Assembly (NCBI GenBank): GCA_910586635.1
Contig: CAJUJA010000001.1
Span: forward strand, 1-54,664
Direction: 5' to 3'
DNA from: an uncultured Bacilli bacterium
Lineage (GTDB): Bacteria; Bacillota_I; Bacilli_A; RF39; UBA660
DNA length: 54,664 nucleotides
Of this stretch, positions 16,006-22,916 are shown piece by piece. Every line of letters starts with the position of its first letter. Position 1 is the stretch's first letter. A model generated the notes under the pieces. That model was not told where the DNA came from, did not search any database, and saw nothing but the letters and a program-made list of their open reading frames with translations. Made by a program: the position numbers and the translations under genes.

Positions 16006-16872
16006 TTATTTTTTTCTGAGTACCTTAATTGGAGCATTAGGAAAGGGAAGAACTAATCTTTCCTTTTCTGCAAGTTTATAAAGATCATCGCCTAAAAATT
16101 CATTTGGTATTGATGCTGGTTGAAATAACCTCCAAACTTTCTGCTGTATATCAGCATTATCTAAGTTAATCATAGAAAATATTTCGTCTAAACTAATATT
16201 TTGACCGGTATATGGATTTATTTGATTGACTGCACCTAAATCAATTCCAAATACATCGACGAAGTATAAGAAGATTGCACTTTTTATATCTAATTCTTTT
16301 GTAAATAGATTTGATTTGTGGTCATAGTACTTTTTTACTAGTACATCTTTAGGTGTTCCTAAATAGTCTGAATAACCAACTGCAGGCATGTGTTTTATTT
16401 GTAGACCATCATAATCTATAAAAAATACTTTATTATCATGGGTAATTCTAATGTTTTCTGTTGTACATAAATCGGGAAATATGATACCTACATTATTTCC
16501 ATTTTTTATGTTAGTTTCAATTTGGGAGTGGATGCTAGCATAGCTAGTTAAGTTAAGTATATTTTCATAATAATTGGTAAAGTCAACGCCAGGAATTTCA
16601 GACATTACATACGCCTTTACGATACCATCATCCTCCAGCATCATAGTAGGCCATGAAAAATTAGTAAATTTGTTTAAATTTTTCACCTCATTTAGTCTGG
16701 TTTCTAAATTATAACCAGTATTAGATATTATTTTTAATAATTTATCATCGAGTATTTTTAATAGTTTCCCATTCGGAAGTTTTATTATTGTAGTGTCTTT
16801 GGATCTTTTTAATATATTATATCCTTTATTTTTATTTAAAAACTCTTTCAAGTTTGATTTTGGTAAACTCAT
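16006..16872 (-). CDS. Protein-kinase-fold protein
   Basis: 288 residues, cytoplasmic. The N-lobe has alternating strands (KGYNILKRSKDTTIIKLPNG). A YVMSEIPG hinge-like segment lies near residue 90. A catalytic-loop-like FPDLCTTENIRI near residue 128 and FFIDYDG near 147 are reminiscent of HxDxxxxN and DFG of kinase-fold proteins. The usual His/Arg before Asp is replaced by Phe-Pro, so it may be an atypical kinase or a phosphotransferase relative. It has a strong minus-strand promoter and an AAAGGAG site. Located upstream of the HD hydrolase in the same island, it may work in a phosphorylation/dephosphorylation pair. That link is inference. Confidence 0.6.
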   Translation of the reverse strand: MSLPKSNLKEFLNKNKGYNILKRSKDTTIIKLPNGKLLKILDDKLLKIISNTGYNLETRLNEVKNLNKFTNFSWPTMMLEDDGIVKAYVMSEIPGVDFTNYYENILNLTSYASIHSQIETNIKNGNNVGIIFPDLCTTENIRITHDNKVFFIDYDGLQIKHMPAVGYSDYLGTPKDVLVKKYYDHKSNLFTKELDIKSAIFLYFVDVFGIDLGAVNQINPYTGQNISLDEIFSMINLDNADIQQKVWRLFQPASIPNEFLGDDLYKLAEKERLVLPFPNAPIKVLRKK

Positions 16873-16893
16873 AGTGACTCCTTTTTGGCTTAT

Positions 16894-16922
16894 ATATTAT
16901 TTGTTTTTTTGATATTTGTCAA
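16894..16922 (-). promoter_or_regulatory. Minus-strand promoter of the kinase/HD island
   Basis: Read on the minus strand: TTGACA (plus-strand 16917-16922) and TAATAT (16894-16899) with a 17-base spacer. It is divergent from the dusB promoter about 52 bases away. Confidence 0.75.
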
Positions 16923-16973
16923 TGGTTTCTTATTATTTTCCAATATAGGTAGTAAAAATAAAATTGTTACAAT

Positions 16974-17002
16974 TTGAAAAAACGTTATTTTTATAGTATA
17001 CT
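16974..17002 (+). promoter_or_regulatory. Promoter of dusB-RDD-lysS
   Basis: TTGAAA at 16974-16979 and TATACT at 16997-17002 with a 17-base spacer. The dusB ATG at 17029 follows GAAGAGGAA. Confidence 0.75.
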
Positions 17003-17028
17003 ATGGTTGCTTTGAAGAGGAAAAAGAT

Positions 17029-18012
17029 ATGGAATGGAATATAGGTAATGTAAAAATTAAAAATCAGGTGGTTTTAGCTCCAATGGCAGGAATCTCAAAC
17101 TCAGCATATAGACGGATTGCTAAGGAAATGGGCTGTGGTCTTGTATATGCAGAAATGGTTAGTGATAAAGCAATTATGTATGAAAATCAAAAAACGATTG
17201 ATATGCTTTATATGACAGCTGAAGAGAGACCTATTGCTCAACAAATATTTGGTACAGATGTTGAAAGTTTTGTAATTGCTGCTAAATATATTTATGAGAA
17301 TATGCATCCTGATATTATTGATATTAATATGGGATGCCCAGTACCTAAAGTAGCTGTAAGAGCTCAAGCAGGTTCTGCTCTTTTAAAATCTCCCAAAAAG
17401 ATTTACGATATTGTAAAAGCAGTAGTAGAAGCAGTTCCTATTCCTGTAACTGTTAAGATTAGAAGTGGTTGGGATAGGAATAGTATCAATGCTTTAGAAG
17501 TGTCAAAAGTTATAGAAAAAGCAGGAGCTAGTGCTATTTGTATTCATCCTAGAACAAGGGCCCAGGGCTATAGTGGTAATGCTGATTGGAATATTATAAA
17601 AGAAATTAAAAAGGTGATTTCTATTCCCGTTATTGGAAATGGAGACATTAAAAATGCAATCGATGCCAAGAAAATGTTACAAGAAACAGGTTGTGATGCT
17701 GTTATGATAGGAAGGGGAGTATTAGGGAATCCATGGTTAATAAAAGAAACAGTAGCTCTCTTAGAAGAAAATAAGGTTCTAAAAAAGCCAACAGTAGAAA
17801 ATAGGATTGATATGTGTTTAAAGCATCTTTCATACTTACAACAGACGAAGGATGAAAAAATAGTCCGATTGGAAATAAGAAATCATATTGGTTGGTATTT
17901 AAAAGGACTTAAAGGAGCGAATGAAATTAAAAATAGGGTATATCAATGTTCCCGTATTCATGATATAATGCAAGTGTTGATTCGTTATAAGGAGGAGTTA
18001 AAAAATGGCTAG
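17029..18012 (+). CDS. dusB: tRNA-dihydrouridine synthase DusB
   Basis: 327 residues, usual length. This FMN enzyme reduces uridines in the tRNA D-loop. The TIM barrel starts VVLAPMAGISNSAYRRIAKE. The active-site Cys is in INMGCPVPKVAV, followed by GSALLKSP. VTVKIRSGWD and CIHPRTRAQGYSG carry conserved FMN/tRNA-contacting residues, and VIGNGDI and DAVMIGRGVLGNPWL bind the phosphate of FMN. It overlaps the next gene by eight bases and precedes lysS, as in B. subtilis (yacF-lysS). Confidence 0.95.
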   Translation: MEWNIGNVKIKNQVVLAPMAGISNSAYRRIAKEMGCGLVYAEMVSDKAIMYENQKTIDMLYMTAEERPIAQQIFGTDVESFVIAAKYIYENMHPDIIDINMGCPVPKVAVRAQAGSALLKSPKKIYDIVKAVVEAVPIPVTVKIRSGWDRNSINALEVSKVIEKAGASAICIHPRTRAQGYSGNADWNIIKEIKKVISIPVIGNGDIKNAIDAKKMLQETGCDAVMIGRGVLGNPWLIKETVALLEENKVLKKPTVENRIDMCLKHLSYLQQTKDEKIVRLEIRNHIGWYLKGLKGANEIKNRVYQCSRIHDIMQVLIRYKEELKNG

Positions 18013-18679
18013 TAATAAAAAAGTAAAATTAGAAGAAAAGGATTCAGTAAAGGAAATTACTACGGAAAAAGAAAATCAAAAAATGGAGAAGATTTACGCT
18101 AGTTTTTGGCAAAGATTATGTGCATTTATTATTGATATGTTTTTAATTAGTTTGGTTACTTCCTTAATTACACAACCATTTATTCATAATAATAATTTAC
18201 AAACATTATCTAATGAGGTTACAGATACATTAGAACAATACCAAAAGAAAAAGATAGATATTAATACCTATATTAATAGGACGGTAGATATTAGTTATGA
18301 TATGGCAAGAGAAAGTGGTCTTTCTACTATTATTGGAATTGCTCTTTCTATTTTATATTTTGTGGTTTATCAATTTAGGTGTAATGGTCAAACTATAGGA
18401 AAAAAACTTCTTAAAATAAGAGTTGTTAAGAAAGATGATTCTAATTTAACTATGAATAATATGTTATTTCGATCTTTAATTATTGATTCTATTTTGGTAG
18501 ATATTATTATATTATGCTTATCCATTTTTGCAAATAAAGATATTTATTTTTACGGTGTTGGAATTGTTCAATTTATACAATATCTTATTATATTTGTTAG
18601 TTGTTTGATTATTTTATCTAGAAAGGATAGACAAGGACTTCATGATATGATGGCAAATACAGAGGTAGTAATCGCTTAG
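18005..18679 (+). CDS. RDD-family membrane protein
   Basis: 224 residues. A charged Lys/Glu-rich N-terminus (about 35 residues) is followed by the RDD domain: WQRLCAFIIDMFLI with the family Arg and Asp, a second segment at about 96-116, then GQTIGKKLLKIRVV and two further membrane segments (about 150-172 and 180-200), ending RQGLHDMMANT. RDD proteins are small membrane proteins, some implicated in Na+/H+ exchange, but most have no known substrate. It overlaps the dusB end and is 14 bases before lysS, hence one operon. Confidence 0.88.
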   Translation: MASNKKVKLEEKDSVKEITTEKENQKMEKIYASFWQRLCAFIIDMFLISLVTSLITQPFIHNNNLQTLSNEVTDTLEQYQKKKIDINTYINRTVDISYDMARESGLSTIIGIALSILYFVVYQFRCNGQTIGKKLLKIRVVKKDDSNLTMNNMLFRSLIIDSILVDIIILCLSIFANKDIYFYGVGIVQFIQYLIIFVSCLIILSRKDRQGLHDMMANTEVVIA

Positions 18680-18693
18680 AAAGGAGTATTAAG

Positions 18694-20175
18694 ATGAGAG
18701 AATTTAGTGAACAGGAGTTAGTAAGAAGAGAAAAAGTTGAAAAGATTAGGGAGGTTTGCAATCCTTATCCTGAACGATTTGAAATTACTCATGAAATTAA
18801 AGATGCAGCTAAGTTAGAAGATGGCATTTCATCCGTATGTGTTGCAGGAAGAATTGTTTTTATGAGAAAAATGGGAAAAATGAGTTTTGTTACGATCAGA
18901 GACATAGAAGGGAAAATTCAATTATCTATTAAGATTGATATGGTTGGAGAAGAAAAGTATAGATTTTTTAAAGAAAACTTTGATATTGGAGATTTTATAG
19001 GTGCAAGGGGAGAAATCTTTACAACACATACTGGGGAAAAAACGATTCGTGTTGATTCTTTTGAATTTTTAGGCAAGGCATTAAAACCCCTTCCAGAAAA
19101 ATTTCACGGGTTAACAGACCAAGAATCTTGTTATCGACAAAGATATGTGGATTTAATTATGAATCAGGACACTAGAGACCGTTTTTTAATTCGAATGAGA
19201 TTTATAAAAGAACTTAGAAATTATTTAGATTCTTTAGGCTATATGGAAATTGAAACCCCTATTTTAAATAATAAGGCAAGTGGGGCTACTGCTAAACCAT
19301 TTAAATCCCATCATAATGCTTTAGACATGGATGTATATTTAAGAATTGCACCTGAAACGTATATGAAAAGGGCTGTAGTAGCGGGTATTTCAAAGGTATA
19401 TGAAATTGGTCGCTGTTTTAGGAATGAGGGGATTGATCAAACTCATTTGCAAGACTTTACAATGATAGAGGCATATCAAGCATATTATAATTATCGGGAT
19501 AATATGAAATTGATTCAGAATATGTTACAGACAATTATTAAAAATATTTTTGGAACTCTAATAATACCTTTTGGAGATAAGCAAATTGATTTTAGTGGTG
19601 AATGGAAGAGTCAATCTTTTAGAGATATATTGATTCAGTATGCAAATATTGATATTAATGAGTATGATACGAAGGAAAAATTATTAGAAAAGATTCGTCA
19701 AGATCATATTGAATTAGAAAGTGAAACGCCAATCGAGGACTTGGGATTTGGGAATTTAGTAGATGTTTTATATAAAAAGGTTGCACGTCCGTTTATGATA
19801 GAACCGGTTTATTTAACAGAACATCCAATTGATTTATCTCCTTTAGCCCGTACCAATGATGATAATCAATTGGTAACAGATAGATTTCAATTAGTAATTA
19901 ATGGTGCTGAAATTGTAAATGGATATTCTGAGCTTGTAAATCCTATAGAACAAGAAAAAAGACTTTTAGAACAATCAAAATTAAAAGAAGCTGGGGATAC
20001 CGAGGCTATGGAGATGGATTATGACTATATAACAGCAATGGAATATGGAATGCCACCAATATCTGGTTGGGGTATGGGAATTGATAGAATGATTCAATTA
20101 TTGACTAATAGTGAAAATATCAAAGATGTTGTCATGTTTCCACTGATGAGATCTTTAGAAAAGGAAAATAGATAG
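18694..20175 (+). CDS. lysS: Lysyl-tRNA synthetase, class II
   Basis: 493 residues. An N-terminal OB-fold anticodon-binding domain spans about 50-140 (VAGRIVFMRKMGKMSFVTIR). The class II catalytic domain has motif 1 around MEIETPILNNKASGATAKPF, motif 2 in EIGRCFRNEGIDQTHLQDFT and motif 3 near the C-terminus, GMPPISGWGMGIDRMIQL. It charges tRNA-Lys. The ATG follows AAAGGAG. A terminator overlaps the stop. Last gene of the dusB operon. Confidence 0.97.
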   Translation: MREFSEQELVRREKVEKIREVCNPYPERFEITHEIKDAAKLEDGISSVCVAGRIVFMRKMGKMSFVTIRDIEGKIQLSIKIDMVGEEKYRFFKENFDIGDFIGARGEIFTTHTGEKTIRVDSFEFLGKALKPLPEKFHGLTDQESCYRQRYVDLIMNQDTRDRFLIRMRFIKELRNYLDSLGYMEIETPILNNKASGATAKPFKSHHNALDMDVYLRIAPETYMKRAVVAGISKVYEIGRCFRNEGIDQTHLQDFTMIEAYQAYYNYRDNMKLIQNMLQTIIKNIFGTLIIPFGDKQIDFSGEWKSQSFRDILIQYANIDINEYDTKEKLLEKIRQDHIELESETPIEDLGFGNLVDVLYKKVARPFMIEPVYLTEHPIDLSPLARTNDDNQLVTDRFQLVINGAEIVNGYSELVNPIEQEKRLLEQSKLKEAGDTEAMEMDYDYITAMEYGMPPISGWGMGIDRMIQLLTNSENIKDVVMFPLMRSLEKENR

Positions 20176-20195
20176 AAATTCTATTTCTTTTTTTC
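20166..20195 (+). terminator. lysS terminator
   Basis: AAATAGA and TCTATTT pair across TAGAAAT, followed by CTTTTTTTT. Confidence 0.75.
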
Positions 20196-20225
20196 CAAAA
20201 ATTTCATAAAAAAGTATTTAAATGC

Positions 20226-20253
20226 TTGTATTATGGGTTCAATGTAGTATAAT
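20226..20253 (+). promoter_or_regulatory. Promoter of the transporter gene
   Basis: TTGTAT at 20226-20231 and TATAAT at 20248-20253, with a 16-base spacer, 21 bases before the ATG. Confidence 0.65.
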
Positions 20254-20273
20254 TATTATGGGAGGAGGTATTT

Positions 20274-21719
20274 ATGAAAAGACATAATACAATAAAAGTC
20301 GTTCTTATTACAGTGTTAGTATTTATGCTACTTTCTTGGATATTACCAGCTGCATATTTCCAAAGTAGCTATGTTGAACAAGGACGCGTTCAGATGGGAT
20401 TGTTTGATTTATTCACATATCCTACAACAGCATTATCTTATTTTGGATATATTGCTTTATTTATTCTTGTTGTAGGGGGATTCTATGGAATATTAAACAG
20501 AATTCCAGCTTATCGAATTTTACTAGATAAGATTGCTAAGGCATTTAAAAAGAAAGGAAAAATAGTATTATCAGTTATGATGGTATTATTAGCAGTAATC
20601 ACTTCTATTTGTGGTTTACAATTAGGATTGATTATCTTTTTCCCATTCTTAATAGCTATTATTCTTCTAATGGGATATGATAAGTTGGTTGCCGCATTAA
20701 CCATAGTAGGATCTACTATGTTAGGAATTGCTGGAACTACATTTGCTTATGCAAATACTAGTGTGGTATTATCCACATTATCAGTTAAACTTACAACTAA
20801 TATGTTAGTAAAAATTATTATTTTAGTTGTTGGATTAGGACTGTTGATATTTAATACAATGAGATATATCAATAAAACAGAAAAGGCTTCTAAAGAAAAA
20901 AAGAAAACAGCTAAAAAGACAGAAACAAAAGAGGAAAGCTCTTTTGCAGCTAAATTAGATGATTTTGTACCTGCAGCAACAAAATCAAAAGCAAAAATAT
21001 GGCCAATAGTGGTAGTTTTTTCAGTTATTTTTGTGATTATGGTCATGGCCTTTATTTCTTGGTCAGGAGCATTTAATATTACAGCTTTTGATAAAGCAAC
21101 AACGGCAGTAACAGGATTTAAAATTTTCGGATTTAATTTATTTGGAAAATTGCTAGGAAATGTTAATGCATTTGGTAGTTGGACTTTGGCAGAATTAATG
21201 GCTACTATGATTCTATTTGCGGGATTATTGATGATTATTTACAAAGTTAAATTTAATGAGGGATTTCAAGCATTTATTACAGGTGCTAAAAGAGCATTAG
21301 AGCCTGCTGTATTAGTTATCTTAATTTATACTTGTTTAGTAATTGTAACTTATCATCCATTCCAATTAGTTATTTATAAAGCATTATTTAGTATTACCAA
21401 GGGATTCAATGTATTTACATCTTCTATAGCAGCAATTTTAGCAAGTTTGTTTAATGCAGATCCATTGTATACATTCCAAAGTATTTTACCTTATTTAACT
21501 AGCATTGTATCTGATAAAGCAACCTATAAGATTATTGCAGTTGTTTATCAGGCTATGTATGGTGTTACGATGTTGATAGCACCTACTAGTGTTATTCTTA
21601 TGGGGATCCTTTCTTATTTAGGTATTTCATATAAGGATTGGTTTAAAAATATTTGGAAATTAGTGCTTGAATTAATAATTATTATGTTAATCATATTTAC
21701 GATATTGGTATTAATTTAA
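20274..21719 (+). CDS. Multi-pass transporter, YfcC/DcuC-like
   Basis: 481 residues with about eleven or twelve hydrophobic segments. The N-terminal MLLSWILPAAYFQ and the GGFYGILNRIPAYRILLDKI segment resemble the YfcC family of putative C4-dicarboxylate or basic amino-acid/peptide carriers. The middle (about residues 200-240) is a cytoplasmic loop rich in Lys, Glu and Ala that separates two halves of similar size. Substrate is not evident. GGGAGGAGG lies just before the ATG. It is monocistronic, with a terminator at 21730-21751. The family assignment rests on general resemblance. Confidence 0.65.
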   Translation: MKRHNTIKVVLITVLVFMLLSWILPAAYFQSSYVEQGRVQMGLFDLFTYPTTALSYFGYIALFILVVGGFYGILNRIPAYRILLDKIAKAFKKKGKIVLSVMMVLLAVITSICGLQLGLIIFFPFLIAIILLMGYDKLVAALTIVGSTMLGIAGTTFAYANTSVVLSTLSVKLTTNMLVKIIILVVGLGLLIFNTMRYINKTEKASKEKKKTAKKTETKEESSFAAKLDDFVPAATKSKAKIWPIVVVFSVIFVIMVMAFISWSGAFNITAFDKATTAVTGFKIFGFNLFGKLLGNVNAFGSWTLAELMATMILFAGLLMIIYKVKFNEGFQAFITGAKRALEPAVLVILIYTCLVIVTYHPFQLVIYKALFSITKGFNVFTSSIAAILASLFNADPLYTFQSILPYLTSIVSDKATYKIIAVVYQAMYGVTMLIAPTSVILMGILSYLGISYKDWFKNIWKLVLELIIIMLIIFTILVLI

Positions 21720-21729
21720 AAGTAAGATA

Positions 21730-21751
21730 AGAGAGCCTTTGCTCTTTTTTT
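21730..21751 (+). terminator. Transporter terminator
   Basis: AGAGAGC and GCTCTTT (one G-U pair) close the loop CTTT, followed by a T-run. The next promoter starts at 21755. Confidence 0.75.
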
Positions 21752-21754
21752 GTA

Positions 21755-21783
21755 TTGACAAAAAGCTCTGGGGGGGGTATACT
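21755..21783 (+). promoter_or_regulatory. Promoter with an eight-G tract in its spacer
   Basis: TTGACA at 21755-21760 and TATACT at 21778-21783 are separated by 17 bases, the last eight of which (21770-21777) are all G. This drives the surface-protein gene at 21819. A run of eight G is strikingly rare in such AT-rich DNA. Gain or loss of a G would change the -35/-10 spacing, so slipped-strand phase variation is plausible. Confidence 0.8.
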
Positions 21784-21818
21784 GTAAACATAAGGTAAAT
21801 AAATACGGAGTGATAGCA

Positions 21819-22781
21819 GTGAAAAAGAGAGTAAAAAACAATTATAAAATCATATTAGGAATCATAATAGGAGGTATCTTATCGGGAGTAGGAGTCTATG
21901 CAGCAACTACCATTTCAAGTTCTACTATTTCTTATGATAATTCGAAATCAGGGTTAACATCTACAAATTTGAAGGGTGCGATAGATGAGTTGTATGAAAA
22001 ATCAGATATTAGAAGGCAGGGAAAATACGTATCAGCATATACTTATAGTACAGCTACTGCAACAAAATGTATAACAGGGGAGGAATCAACCTGTAAGAAG
22101 ACAGAATGTTATAAAACGAAGACAGCAAATAGTTGTAAGGCTGGTGATATTATAAAATATAAAGTAAATGATACAGATATTGTAACGTTTCATGTTATGT
22201 TTGATAATGGATCAACAATGACTATGCAGTCCCAAAAAAATACGGTAAATAGAACAGTATGGTATGAAGATCCTGGTTTAGAACACAAGAATGAAGGTGT
22301 GTTGAAATCAGATAATATTACAGCCTTTGGACCTTTAACAGCACTAGAAGCTTTAGAATCTGTCACGGAAACGTGGGTAAATGTCAATAATCAAACCTAC
22401 AAAATGGGAACAACAGTATTTAAGACAAATGCTTATACAGGTTGTGATAGAGGTTCGATTTCATGTACTAAGAATATATATACTCTACCTGAAAGGACTG
22501 CAAAAGCTAGGATGATTACCTTGCAAGAAGCAGTTGTATTAGGATGTACAAAAACAAAGTTAACATGTCCAATTTGGATAGCAAACTATTTAAAATATTC
22601 TGCAGGAAATGGAGGAACTATTAATATTACTCAATCTAGTGATGCGATATGGACAATGAATGCCGAAGATTCACAAATTGCAGTAACCATACTTCCTAGA
22701 TATTTAGATCATAATTATGCATATGGGTGGCAATCAAGATTTGAACGTGGGGTTAGAGCCGTTGTTGTTGTTAACAAATAA
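21819..22781 (+). CDS. Surface-exposed protein with signal anchor and cysteine-containing ectodomain
   Basis: 320 residues from the GTG at 21819 (GGAG eight bases upstream; an alternative GTG is at 21810). A signal segment lies at about 8-28, ending VGVYAATT. A conserved module YDNSKSGLTSTNLKGAIDEL follows, which recurs almost unchanged in the partial gene at 54267. The ectodomain has about ten Cys (for example TKCITGEESTCKKTECYK). Its C-terminal half has ARMITLQEA, LGCTKTKLTCPIWI and a terminal RGVRAVVVVNK, a layout seen in C-type-lectin/FGE-like surface domains. That resemblance is tentative. No LPxTG motif. Confidence 0.75.
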   Translation: MKKRVKNNYKIILGIIIGGILSGVGVYAATTISSSTISYDNSKSGLTSTNLKGAIDELYEKSDIRRQGKYVSAYTYSTATATKCITGEESTCKKTECYKTKTANSCKAGDIIKYKVNDTDIVTFHVMFDNGSTMTMQSQKNTVNRTVWYEDPGLEHKNEGVLKSDNITAFGPLTALEALESVTETWVNVNNQTYKMGTTVFKTNAYTGCDRGSISCTKNIYTLPERTAKARMITLQEAVVLGCTKTKLTCPIWIANYLKYSAGNGGTINITQSSDAIWTMNAEDSQIAVTILPRYLDHNYAYGWQSRFERGVRAVVVVNK

Positions 22782-22829
22782 TTTGATATAAAGAAATTAT
22801 GTTAGTTAGTAGTACATGGTAATATTTTT

Positions 22830-22853
22830 GTGGCAATTCTTGTCACTTTTTTT
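22830..22853 (+). terminator. Surface-protein terminator
   Basis: GTGGCAA and TTGTCAC (one G-U pair) around TTC, followed by seven T. Confidence 0.75.
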
Positions 22854-22916
22854 GTTTCATAATTTCTTGCAAAAGAATACATAATAAACATAAAATAACT
22901 TTAGGAGGAGGAGAAT

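Noticed and set aside
16006..16872. Kinase-fold protein as part of a toxin-antitoxin (HipA-like) pair
   Set aside because: No HipB-like DNA-binding partner next to it, and the motif layout does not match HipA closely.
20747..21046. Minus-strand frame opposite the transporter
   Set aside because: Low-complexity shadow of the Lys/Ala-rich loop of the transporter; no start signals.
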